The notes beneath the pieces are model-generated. The model saw only the letters and a list, made by a program, of their open reading frames with translations, had not been told where the DNA came from and did not search any database. This document shows, in pieces, positions 19,760-28,018 of a DNA stretch of 28,018 nucleotides. The DNA comes from Gnetum montanum. Its lineage: Eukaryota; Streptophyta; Gnetopsida; Gnetales; Gnetaceae. A program made the translations under genes and the position numbers. The stretch lies in contig MNCI01004089.1 in assembly GCA_015680685.1 (NCBI GenBank), positions 429,520-457,537 on the forward strand. The letters run 5' to 3'. The first letter of the stretch is position 1; the number at the start of each line of letters is the position of its first letter.

Positions 19760-22062
19760 CCCTGTAGCATTTCTTTACTATGGTTGGGTAAGAAATTCAA
19801 CATGCATGGATGAAGCAGGTGGTAGCTATGTAGGAGGTAGAGGAGTAGGTGTAGGAACAAGAGGAGCATGAGGATAGTAGGTGGCGTTCCTCCTTGCATA
19901 TGGAAATTGGTAAAATTCAGGAGGGTAGTAGTGAGGTTGGTAATAAACAACATGCCCAGAAGAGTCCCGTGGAGATGAAGGTTGCTGAACATAATAACCA
20001 TAGGGATTTGGTTGTCAGTAGGGGTACTGTTGTCTTGGAGGTGCCAACGCCCACAATTGTGGTTGCTGTCACTGCTAGTATAATTCATAAGGTTGTGGTG
20101 CAATTCCACTTGGATAATACTACTGTGGTTGGTGGAACTGTCAAGAGTTGCCTTATGGATAAGGCAATCTTTTGGGTGTTTGCCTTTGTGCAAGTCATGG
20201 ATGTAAGGCATACATCCCAAATTTTTGCAAATGTGACACAATTGGACAATATCCCTTGGGATGTTCATACTGGCAAAAGTCACACCTACCATCATCATCT
20301 AATTTGCTATCTCCAATTTTCTCTATTGCAGCCATCTTACCCTTACCCTTGGATATGGCACATTTAGCTTCCTTAGATCTCCGGTGCTCACGCTCACCAC
20401 TTTTTTCCTTAGACTCCTCAACAATTTTTAAAACAACTTAAAACTTATTGTCCATGGAGTCCCATAATTAGAAAACCTTAGCTGTAATTTTAGACTAACA
20501 TTTCTAGAGTGACAAGGCTTTTTGATTAGCCACCTCATCTATTGTTGACTCATCCTCACTAATGCAAAATTGAACCCTCCTTTTGCGAATGGAAGGATCC
20601 TTGTTGTATTCCTCTGCATATTCTCACTTTCTTAATTCTCCCTCCTCCCTGGCTACCTACTTAATTAACTTTTGGATCTAACAGGTGATTAACTCTATTA
20701 GTCTCCCTTGAGCAGAGATGCCAAGGGTTTTCCTATCTATAATATGGCAAAGTTGATCAAGTTGAGAATATCCATGGTTGGGAAACTTATGCAATAAAGA
20801 GTAGTATCAGCCAATAGCAGCATCCAAGGCTCATGGTTTCCTTGTTTCCACCCCTGGATCTGCTTCCTTAGGTTGGACACTCAAGAGTATGTTTGATATT
20901 TTTCATTAAACAATTTTAACATCCTAATTCATTGCCTAATTGATTCTAGTTCCAAGGACTGGTACTAGTTTTCTATTTCCTTAATGAGTGTCCTTGGAAA
21001 TAATTTCAACTTCTACCATTCGTTCTCGATATTTTGCAAGGTGCATGCATCTTGGAAGGCTTGGAGATGATTTTGCGGATCAGCATCGTAGCCTCCCTTA
21101 AATCGAGGGATGTTGTTCATGTCCAACCTCTTTATTCTTCTATCCTTTACATGCCTTGTTAGAATCCTCATGGTCTCTGTAATGTTTAACATGCTCTGAG
21201 TGGCAAATAGAGGTCCATCAAGGCCATAGTGATTGTGCCTATGATGTTCTCTACTAACCCTTCTTTCATGGCAATGGGTCTCTCTAGATCATCCATGCCT
21301 TTGATTGCAACTGTCTCGATGGTCCCTTCTATTATTTTGGTCCTGTTGGTCACCTCCATTATGATCATGCCCTTTGCAGTCACGATATGAGCTATATGAA
21401 GAAGAAGAAGAAGATGATGAAGGGGAAGAGGAAGAAGGGCTTACATCATGTTGGCACCTACTACCTTCTCTTCGATGATCACAACCATGATCGTACTCGT
21501 GACTTCCACTTGCCCCCTTGTCATGACTTGCTCCTCTAGATCCATTTTTGTCAATGGATTTGTTTTGACTAGAACCAAGATTATGAATTGTGGATTGCAC
21601 ATTCTGATTGAGGGCCCCTTAACCAAAGTCAAAGAGAGGAGTATCACTAAAGGAAAAGTTCCTAGAGAAGTGTTCACCTCCATCCAATGGACCAAGTGGA
21701 GGTGAAAAAGTGTTTGACCCATTGCCCTTTAAAAGCTCATGTTGTTGCTCTAGCTGATGATCCCTTAACCTTTATGCTTCAGTGGGATGGTGATCCCTTG
21801 AATCAGGATCTCACATCTCATACTCCCCGTGAAGATGTTAAAGTCCATGTCATGTAAGAATTAGTTGGAGCATAGTTGGAACAAATCGATCTAGTGGCAA
21901 CACATTGTTGCTTTCCATGTCGCACCATTGCAGCATTTCATCTTGATGTAAGATGAAGGTGAAGTCTAGTACATACTCATCAGGATGAGCATATACCACT
22001 CGGTATTGTTGAGGCACTTGGTCTGTCCTAGGCAAAGATAGGCTCCTATGAGAAGAAGACAT
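19760..22062 (-). pseudogene. gag: Ty3 element 2 gag (decayed)
   Basis: The probable start is the ATG at 22060-22062 (MSSSHRSLSLPRTDQVPQQY). A Ser-rich and Arg/Asp/His-rich segment follows (about 21600-21290, a run of Ser codons). The gag domain lies at about 21200-20810: MRILTRHVKDRRIKRLDMNN, GGYDADPQNHLQAFQDAC, KLKLFPRTLI, LFNEKYQTYS, LRKQIQGWKQ. It is homologous to the gag at 865-1404. A Cys/His cluster at 20238-20164 (CHIC ... HKGKHPKDC) is the zinc-knuckle remnant, followed by a Pro/Tyr-rich linker. Most stops stand at expected Trp and Gln codons. The various short frames on both strands here are fragments or shadows of this gene. Confidence 0.85.
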
Positions 22063-22149
22063 TTTATATTAGTGAATCTATATGCAGTGTGTAGTTAAGA
22101 TTTAATTTAGTTATAATAATAATTTTATTTTTGTAAGATTTGACCTTAG
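22063..22149 (-). other. 5' leader of Ty3 element 2
   Basis: AT-rich leader between the gag start and the sequence gap. It resembles the leader of element 1 at 1600-1700 (AT runs, then a GACCTTA/GACCTTG motif). The PBS itself is not visible and must lie in the gap. Confidence 0.6.
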
Positions 22150-22153
22150 NNNN
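22150..22153. other. Assembly gap (4 N) inside the 5' LTR
   Basis: The sequence right of the gap aligns to 13203 onward in the 3' LTR. The first about 207 bp of the LTR and the PBS are therefore missing, and four N stand for about 250 bp or more. Confidence 0.85.
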
Positions 22154-22837
22154 ATGTTTTATCAATTTGATCATGTAAAACAATAATGAAAATGAGAGTA
22201 ATTAAATGCTAAGTGAACTATTGTCTAATCTAGCCTAACACAAGTAACTATCCCCACTTCCCAAACACATCCTAAAATTCGTGTAAACATTGCTGGGTTT
22301 TTAAACATTAACCGTTTCTGAGCTACCAAGTGTCACATGTATGTTCGAAGGGGTCATGCTTGTGTATTTTAATTAAGTGCTTAATTAATCAAAATTAATT
22401 ACTGAATGAATAATGTTAAATTTGAACTGCATTAAATCACAATGTATAAATGCATAAAGAAAGAAAGTTTCAAGTGCTGCAAGGATAAATCAAAAATCTC
22501 GTCTTTATTACCAACACAATGGTGTGTTTAGGTACATCAATTCTTGAATAAAGATCCAATTACACTTAGACCTCCTACTGCAGGCACTTGAAAAATATTC
22601 TAACTCTTGAATGAACAAATTGCATGAATTTCACTACTTGACTAAAAAAAACATCCCCCCCCCTCAATCATATGTCCAAGGATTGTATTTATAGGCCCAG
22701 GAATACCATGCGATATCACATACCCGATATTGCATCTTGGGTCGTGATATCGCGTACCCGATATTGTGTACCTGATATTGTGGGCACCCCAATATTGGAT
22801 ACTCATTATTGGGGCTCATGTAAAACACGATTCATCA
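22154..22837 (-). repeat. 5' LTR of Ty3 element 2 (incomplete because of gap)
   Basis: 684 bp aligned to 13203-13892. On the minus strand the TATA box is at 22695-22686 and AATAAA at 22509-22504. The U3 (22696-22837) holds seven GATATC/GATATT-type units, better preserved than in the 3' LTR (for example GTGATATCGCG and CCCGATATTG). It ends GATTCATCA, followed by the ACAAG target duplication. Confidence 0.93.
22686..22695 (-). promoter_or_regulatory. TATA box in Ty3 element 2, 5' LTR
   Basis: CCTATAAATA on the minus strand, 142 bp from the outer LTR end. This would have driven the full-length element transcript. Confidence 0.72.
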
Positions 22838-23484
22838 ACAAGCAAAGTTATCATTATCAAAGCATGCGAAAGATCAAGGTTATGGATAAGGAACGATGAA
22901 TTCAAAGGATAAAAAAATTTGAAGAAAGATGTCTCTAGGAAATAGTAGACATCTTGACAAATTTGGAGTGAACACAAGCAACGATGTCTTCAAGAAATAG
23001 TAGACATCTTTTCCTAGGCAGAGACATCTTCCATTAGGCAAAGACATCTTCATACAATAAAGGCAAGTTCCAAAAAGACTTCTTCCATCAGACAAAGACA
23101 ACTCCTAGAATGGCGATTTTAGAAAGACATCTTTCCTAGACAAAGACGTCTTCCTAGAATTGAAGGCAAATACAAAAAGACATCTCAGGCACAAAGTAGA
23201 TGTATTCCATGACCGTTAGTGGCCATTTCTTAGCTATTTCATGAGTTCCAAGATGGATTTAGAAACATGGAAGCTATAAGAAGACATCAGATGCATTGGG
23301 AAATGTGCAAGCTATTATGTAATCATTGTACAATCATTTTGTGAATCATTGTAATCTTTGTTTCTCTTCATTGTATTGTCATTTGTTCATTGTGAAGTGT
23401 GTTGTACCTCANACGCTTTTCTTTTACAAAGTTTAGTTTGGGGAACTTATTCATCCCTCCCCCTTCTAAGTTCAACAATCCACA
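22838..23484 (+). repeat. 3' LTR of copia element, right part
   Basis: 647 bp continuing the 3' LTR after the Ty3 insertion, aligned to 8502-9493. It includes the palindrome array (22926-23205, with one intact AAGACGTCTT at 23143-23152) and the TATA-like box (23274-23280). Relative to the 5' LTR about 340-400 bp, including the 105-bp tandem repeat, are absent at 23412, where an N stands. The end CA at 23483-23484 abuts the ATATG target duplication. Confidence 0.9.
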
Positions 23485-23489
23485 ATATG

Positions 23490-24010
23490 CTAGTGTATTA
23501 TAACATCTTTATTATGCTTATAGAGATTTGAACCATTGGTCTCTTGAATATAATGTGTATCTTAATTTTGTATATCTTAAGATTTGATTTATAAATATCT
23601 TGGTATTCTATTCATGATTGCCATATCATAATATATTTTCTTACCAATGAGATATAATATATATATTCTTATAAGCTTAGGTATAATATATATTGGAATA
23701 GGCCCTTATGCAATAGTAAGATTTGATTTTAGAATGTCTTGGTAATTATACACATTTTATTATATCCTGGTAATATGCTTCTTAAGGTTTGAACCTTGGA
23801 CCTTTCTTTTATTATATATATTTTGAAATTATTATTATTTTTGTTGTATTATATCTTGCTAATGCTTGATGCTTCTTATGAAGGACATGCTTGAAGATGG
23901 TGATGGTCCATTATTGGTAATTTATATGTATTGATATTTTATATTATTCTAAGGCTTTTAAGAGGTGTTGAAATTTGAAATAAGTGAAACATAAGTACCT
24001 GCCAAGATAT
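23490..24010. other. AT-rich DNA with two further B-box-like motifs
   Basis: No gene. On the minus strand GGTTCAAATC (23534-23525) and GGTTCAAACC (23795-23786) resemble tRNA B boxes. Both are followed by related TATAAGCATAAT- and AGAAGCATATTA-type sequence, so they may be decayed copies of the SINE-like family at 24018-24112. Confidence 0.35.
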
Positions 24011-24017
24011 ATAGTCT

Positions 24018-24112
24018 AGTTAAAACTTTATATAACTCAACATTGTCCACCAAAATTGAACCCATGATTTAGAGATTCCAGATCAAGTGTCTTACCACTA
24101 GGCTAATACCTT
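24018..24112 (-). mobile_element. tRNA-derived SINE-like element (minus strand)
   Basis: The minus strand reads a good A box, TAGCCTAGTGGTAAGAC, followed by a B-box-like GGGTTCAATTT (24063-24053) and a body containing TGTTGAGTTATATAAAG. It aligns with the copy at 5265-5420 through head and proximal body. Boundaries and target duplications were not determined. Confidence 0.5.
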
Positions 24113-24431
24113 ATTGTTATTATTTCAAGGCTTTTGGAATAATGTAATTATATGGTATAGTTTAAAGGTATGTTAAATAGATAATGTGGGTGTATTTTAT
24201 TTTATTTCTTGGAACTTGAAAAGACTAGTAGGACAATCATTTAAATAAAGTTACATGAATAGTTGGTAGTAGGACAATTTATCCAACCTCTTTACTACAT
24301 GAAGAAATCAAGCCACTATCCAAGTGAACCTTGCCACTAGGAAAGCTACAATATCCCTAATCTCTGAACAAATTCCAAAAATGTTATGAAATGCTAAAAC
24401 ATTCTCCATGGTATTAGAGAAAAGGGATGAG

Positions 24432-25663
24432 CCACAATGGTGATCATGACACACAAAGGGAAAGAAATGGTTGTAGAGTTGGCTCCTGATAGAATTAGTG
24501 AAGCATTAAAAGTTCCTATAGTACCAATTCCAAACATTACTACAATGGTAGATATTCAAATGTTTGCAATGGTTGGTTAAAGGGATCTAAGTGTAGCCCA
24601 ACATCAAGAGAAGTTGGAAACACTAGTAGGAGCTACACCATCGATTCCAAATATCTTTGACATGCATGAAGACATCACAACAACCTTCTTCACACTCATA
24701 GAGATAAAGAGTAGATCATTATCAAAAAAATACAACTTCAAGATGTTGAATCAATCAACCAACAACTAAGGATTGAAGTTACACAATTCAAAGCCCAACT
24801 ATCACATCTAGGTCTCTACTAATTGAGCCTTACCAGAGATGAAGCCTTTGAATAACTCAAGGCTAAACAATATCAAGTGGAGATGGAGAAGGAAATAGCC
24901 ATCTAGGATGCATCCTTGATAAAATCAATGTTAAATGGAACAATTAGGAACCTCTTCATAATGCACAAGGAAAATAAAGAGCTATCCAAAGAAAATAAAA
25001 GTTTGTTAAAGATAGAAAAAAAGAAGAAGAAGAAATGGAAGAATACCTCAAGCACCTTCAAGAGTAATTAGTCAAAGTAAATGCAAATGTGCACATGTTG
25101 ATACCAAAAAACAAGATTCTCTCTATGGAAGAGGTTAGGACCATCTAGCAAAAATTAGCCATGGAGATCACCACCTAGAGGAATGAAGCTTTGATGTACA
25201 AGAAAATAAAAAAAAAATCATTGAGAGACTAAGAAGCTTGTAGAAAGAGATTAATAAGAAGGAGATGAAATTAGCTAAGAATAAAGTCAACCAAGCCCTC
25301 TAGCAGCTTCATCGCAATACATGATAACTAATTTTGATAGTCTCAATACCTACAATTAAGCAAAGGTTAAAATGAAGGAGCTGTAGATCGTGCCAATGAC
25401 CAAATATATGAAGCTAGATAACCTATGCTATGTTAATCTAACATTGCTAAATATCATCCAACCCTAGTTAGAGTTGGAGAAAGAAGTCGCAAGCTCATAA
25501 ATTTTGTATGAAAATGAGGGTAAACTTCACCATGAGGTATACCAAAAGCTGCAAATCACCAATGCAAAGATTGAGGTTCTTAAGGTTAAATAGGAAGACC
25601 ATAAAGAAGTAGCACATGCCTTGGAAAAGAAGATGTCAACTACCAAGAGTTGCAAGATATGAT
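24432..25663 (+). pseudogene. Decayed coiled-coil ORF of unknown family
   Basis: A long stretch keeps the character of one protein despite many stops and a few frame changes. It starts near MTHKGKEMVVELAPDRISEA, then IPNIFDMHEDI, VESINQQLRIEVTQFKAQL, KQYQVEMEKEIAI, LFIMHKENKELSKENKSLL, KLAMEITT, KEINKKEMKLAKNKVNQAL, EGKLHHEVYQKLQ and ITNAKIEVLKV. The Glu/Lys/Leu/Gln-rich heptad-like composition implies a coiled coil of roughly 400 residues. Many in-frame stops are TAG or TAA where Gln (CAG or CAA) fits the context, suggesting C-to-T decay. I do not recognise the family. It could come from a repeat-borne ORF or a degenerate host gene. Confidence 0.5.
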
Positions 25664-27147
25664 AAAGTTATTTGGCGCTCATCAACATGCCAACTAGGAG
25701 TAGAGTAAATCATATGTTTAGGAACTATGACATTAGTTAGACAATTGAATGTAGTAAATTATTATCAAAATTTTCAACTATGTTAATGGTCAACCCATCC
25801 AAGATGGAATAAAAACATCAATATGATGATTTGCTTAGTTTCTAGTGCTTCTTTGAGATTGAAATTTAGAAATCCTGCTTGGTTTTCTTCCAACAAATAT
25901 TTTTTTCCTCAAACCATCTATGTCATTGTAAAGCCTCTACAAATGACATGCATTTTCCACCTTTATCCAAATCTAGCAAAGCCTCACCAATGTTCATAAA
26001 ACCCTCAATTTTGCTACCATCATTAGCATCCTTCATGCTACATTCTTTGGCCATTCTTACCTTGATAACTCTCATATTACACTTTCTCGACAATATATAA
26101 ACTTGCATAATGGTTTAGATCTCAACTTAGGATCTTAAAAGGAAAATTAGCACTTGCAATCCATGTTAAATATAGCTCATTAAAATACATTCAAAACACT
26201 ATCACCTAATCCTAGTCCTTGTCAAAAAATAAACTAATTAAGGTTTGTGAAAGAAATTTTTAAAGTAAAAGTATCAAGGAGGTAACGTTTGATAACTAAA
26301 ATATTCACATGCAACAATCTTTTAAGAATGAAACTTTGTAATCTTAGAGTAGAAATTGGAGAAATGAAGATATTGAGTAGGAAAATTGAGGATATAATAT
26401 ATATAAAATAGTAATTGAACCATACATATAAACTATGTTTTAAGCATAAATAAAATATTAATGTAAGTATTTACTATATGTTTAAAATTTCTTTAAGTTA
26501 CTTACTAAATACATTTAATTTTTATTTTGCATAAGTTGATTGGTCTAAGATATTCTATTGAGACTAAGCAAAAATGTAAAATTTCAATTTCAAGAAGCGA
26601 CAAAACAGCAATAGCACTCCTATAAAATACATCCTATGTAAAGATTTTGCATCCGCATTCGCTTTCTAGCGAAATAGAGCCAAAAGCTAAGGGCTTCCGG
26701 TACAAGGTTATTTTTGTAAGCTATGTTTTCCGTAAGAAATAAGCAGCGGCAAGCGCTACTCGTCTTATTTACATGAATTTTAACATGCCAAATTTTTAAC
26801 TCCAGCAAATAGATGAGGACCTTATCAATAACGAAAGCTTGCCTTGTTTGGTAAACCATGTTCCAAGACTCCCTGCGCCGAAACTAAAACACAACCGTGT
26901 ACATCCCTATAAATGATGGCCCAGCTTGGCGGGTCGGATACCGTCCAAGCACAGGTCAGAGACTAGCCGAAACGGGAAAATGAATAAAATAAATAAACAA
27001 ACAACTAAATACGAAAAGGAACTGTACAAATCCAGCCAAAATTTTAGACATCGAAGGGGGGAATATATGCTTGTTAGCCAAATTACTTTGCAGATCCCCC
27101 TTGCAAACCTCTCGAACTAAAACTTACAAACACTGCTGAACCCAACT
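25664..27147. other. Intergenic DNA and 3' flank of the PPR gene
   Basis: 25664-26600 is AT-rich. A 61-codon minus-strand frame at 25923-26108 (MRVIKVRMAKECSMKDANDG...) looks coding-like but matches nothing I know. From about 26600 the base composition becomes more balanced and less repeat-like. This probably includes the 3' UTR or downstream unique DNA of the minus-strand PPR gene. No canonical AATAAA close to the PPR stop was found on the minus strand. Confidence 0.45.
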
Positions 27148-28018
27148 TTATACCGTCGTTGCCAACGCTGCGACAGCTTCACTGCACGTCACTTGAGTGA
27201 AACCGGCACAAGATTCTTGCTCCTCCTCCTCCGCCTCCGCCTCCGCCTCCGCCGGCGTCGGCGTGTGAGTGCCATGCTGACGCGCAACAAAGCTACGGAG
27301 GCGGGCGGCATCCACGGCTCTGCCGGCGGCCGAATAGATATTAGAAAGCGTGACATAAACGGAAGCATCATGGGGCCGCAGCTGCATCAACCGCTGCGCC
27401 GCAGCCGATGCCATTTCCACGTTGCGGTGACGGCCGCACGCCGCCAGCAACGCACACCACACGGACGCCGCTCCTCCAACCTCAGCCTGGGCCTCCAGAG
27501 CCACATGCATGGCCTCCTGCAGTCGTCCGGCGCGGCCGAGCAAATCCACGAGGCACGCGTACTGCTCCTCCTCCGCGGCCATGCCGTACTCCTCCCTCAT
27601 CGCCCGGAACGCCGCCAGTCCCTCCGTGAGCAGCCCCCCCGCGGCGGCGCACGCATGCACAACGTGCGTGAACGTCACGCGGTTGGGGCGCACGCCCCCG
27701 CCGCCGCCGCGGCGCATGTCCTCGAAAACCCGGAGCGCCTGCGCGGCGCGGCCGTGGCGCGCGTGCACGGCGAGCATGGCGTTCCACGCCACCACGTCGC
27801 GGCCGCGCGGCGGCACCGCCTCGAACGCCGCGGCGGCGGCCTCGGCGCTGCCGCACTTGGAGTACATGTCCAGCAGCGCCGTCGCGACGACGCAGCGCCC
27901 GTCGAGCCCGGCCGCCAGCGCGAGCGCGTGCACGGCGCGGCCCGCGGCCAAGCTGCAGGCCGCCGCGCACGCCCGCAGCGCGCTGGCGCAGGCGGCGTCG
28001 TCGGGGCGGGCGGCCGCG
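27148..28018 (-). CDS. PLS-type pentatricopeptide repeat protein, C-terminal part (partial)
   Basis: Proteins of this family bind organellar RNA base by base and act in chloroplast or mitochondrial RNA editing or processing. The stop is TAA at 27148-27150. The frame is open to the window edge, so 289 residues are visible and the start lies outside; the Leu at 27951 (TTG) is not a start. Visible in order: an L-type repeat end (DDAACASALRAC), an S-type repeat (ALLDMYSKCG), a P repeat (VVAWNAMLAVHARHG), an L repeat (TFTHVVHACAAAG), a further repeat (LVDLLGRAGRLQEA) and E-type motifs (WCALLAACGRHRNVEMA, YVTLSNIYSAAGR). There is no DYW domain. The E+ region carries an Ala/Glu run just before CAGFTQV, which stands where PGCSWIEV is usual. 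It is intronless here and strikingly GC-rich. Confidence 0.9.
   Translation of the reverse strand, partial: AAARPDDAACASALRACAAACSLAAGRAVHALALAAGLDGRCVVATALLDMYSKCGSAEAAAAAFEAVPPRGRDVVAWNAMLAVHARHGRAAQALRVFEDMRRGGGGGVRPNRVTFTHVVHACAAAGGLLTEGLAAFRAMREEYGMAAEEEQYACLVDLLGRAGRLQEAMHVALEAQAEVGGAASVWCALLAACGRHRNVEMASAAAQRLMQLRPHDASVYVTLSNIYSAAGRAVDAARLRSFVARQHGTHTPTPAEAEAEAEEEEQESCAGFTQVTCSEAVAALATTV
27218..27256. repeat. Trinucleotide/hexanucleotide repeat in the PPR coding region
   Basis: A CTC/CTCCGC-type run (plus strand CTCCTCCTCCTCCGCCTCCG and onward) encodes the Ala/Glu and poly-Glu stretch near the PPR C-terminus. It is in frame and likely length-variable. Confidence 0.75.

Larger units (their letters stand above)
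12996..22837 (-). mobile_element. Complete-length Ty3/gypsy element 2 (subfamily B), nested
   Basis: The 9.8-kb element is flanked by perfect ACAAG target duplications (12991-12995 and 22838-22842). On the minus strand the order is 5' LTR (22837 to 22154), a sequence gap, leader, gag, protease, RT, RNase H, integrase, a 2.1-kb 3' region, polypurine tract and 3' LTR (13892 to 12996). The gene order PR-RT-RH-IN is diagnostic of Ty3/gypsy. No chromodomain is seen, and the sequence pattern suggests the OTA (Tat/Athila) group. All genes carry many stops and shifts. Its LTRs differ at roughly one base in ten by eye, mostly transitions, so the insertion is old. Confidence 0.95.
8281..23484 (+). mobile_element. 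Ty1/copia gag-only element, interrupted by a nested Ty3 element
   Basis: The parts are a 5' LTR (8281-9493), an initiator-Met PBS, a gag pseudogene, about 1.5 kb of non-coding DNA, a polypurine tract (12755-12768) and a 3' LTR split into 12769-12995 and 22838-23484. The target duplications ATATG at 8276-8280 and 23485-23489 match exactly, so both outer ends are fixed. Without the nested Ty3 insertion the element is about 5.4 kb. Its internal region (about 3.3 kb) has no protease, integrase, RT or RNase H motif on either strand. That makes it a non-autonomous, gag-bearing LTR element (TR-GAG-like) or an old pol-deleted copy. Confidence 0.9.

Noticed and set aside
19894-20367. 157-codon plus-strand frame
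   Set aside because: It is opposite the zinc-knuckle and Pro-rich linker of the decayed Ty3 gag on the minus strand, so an antisense shadow.
25923-26108. 61-codon minus-strand frame with coding-like composition
   Set aside because: Too short, no family recognised and no supporting context. It is mentioned in the intergenic entry only.
27408-27629. Plus-strand Pro/Arg-rich frame opposite the PPR gene
   Set aside because: Antisense shadow of the PPR coding sequence.
27482-27970. 162-codon minus-strand frame with Arg/Gly-rich product over the PPR gene
   Set aside because: It is the shifted frame of the GC-rich PPR exon. Its Arg-rich composition is what GC-rich codons give out of frame, and it shows no PPR motif.
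1-28018. CRISPR arrays, bacterial operons or ribosome-binding sites
   Set aside because: No regular spacer-repeat array or prokaryotic gene organisation. All evidence is for plant nuclear DNA.

Overview
This window looks like plant nuclear DNA from a large, gene-poor genome. It is almost entirely old, AT-rich, nested retrotransposon sequence (Ty3/gypsy, Ty1/copia, LINE and SINE-like copies). One host gene enters from the right edge: a GC-rich PLS-type pentatricopeptide-repeat (PPR) protein of the land-plant organelle RNA-processing family. I cannot name the species. The TE-dominated, strongly CpG-decayed landscape would fit a gymnosperm, fern or large-genome monocot, and the very GC-rich PPR exon is reminiscent of GC-rich monocot genes.

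Layout. 1-2530 is the 5' part of a minus-strand Ty3/gypsy element: degraded gag, a tRNA-Asp-type primer-binding site and a 5' LTR. 2536-2790 is a LINE reverse-transcriptase tail. 3153-3935 is a solo LTR of the same Ty3 family with perfect ATGAG target duplications. 5265-5420 is a tRNA-derived SINE-like copy. 5480-6240 is a decayed LINE RT segment and 6500-7760 a decayed DUF4283/zinc-knuckle ORF, both on the minus strand. 8281-23484 is a plus-strand Ty1/copia element with ATATG target duplications. It carries gag but no recognisable pol. Its 3' LTR is split by a 9.8-kb minus-strand Ty3/gypsy element (12996-22837) with ACAAG target duplications. 23490-24112 holds further SINE-like tRNA-head copies. 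24432-25663 is a decayed coiled-coil ORF. 25664-27147 is unassigned and includes the 3' flank of the PPR gene. 27148-28018 is the 3' end of that PPR gene.

How it fits together. All retroelement genes are dead. Most stops I could interpret fall where a C-to-T (or G-to-A) change would convert Gln, Trp or Arg codons. The Ty3 integrase and RNase H have lost acidic catalytic residues by the same kind of change, as expected of long-methylated TE DNA. The order of events can be read directly: the copia element inserted first, the Ty3 element then inserted into its 3' LTR, and decay followed. The copia 5' LTR still shows the pre-insertion site.

I see no new multi-gene system. The most unusual signals are regulatory. 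The Ty3 LTRs have a very short U3 made largely of CGATATCG-like palindromes, expanded in one subfamily. The copia U3 carries a dense array of AAGACGTCTT palindromes upstream of its TATA box.
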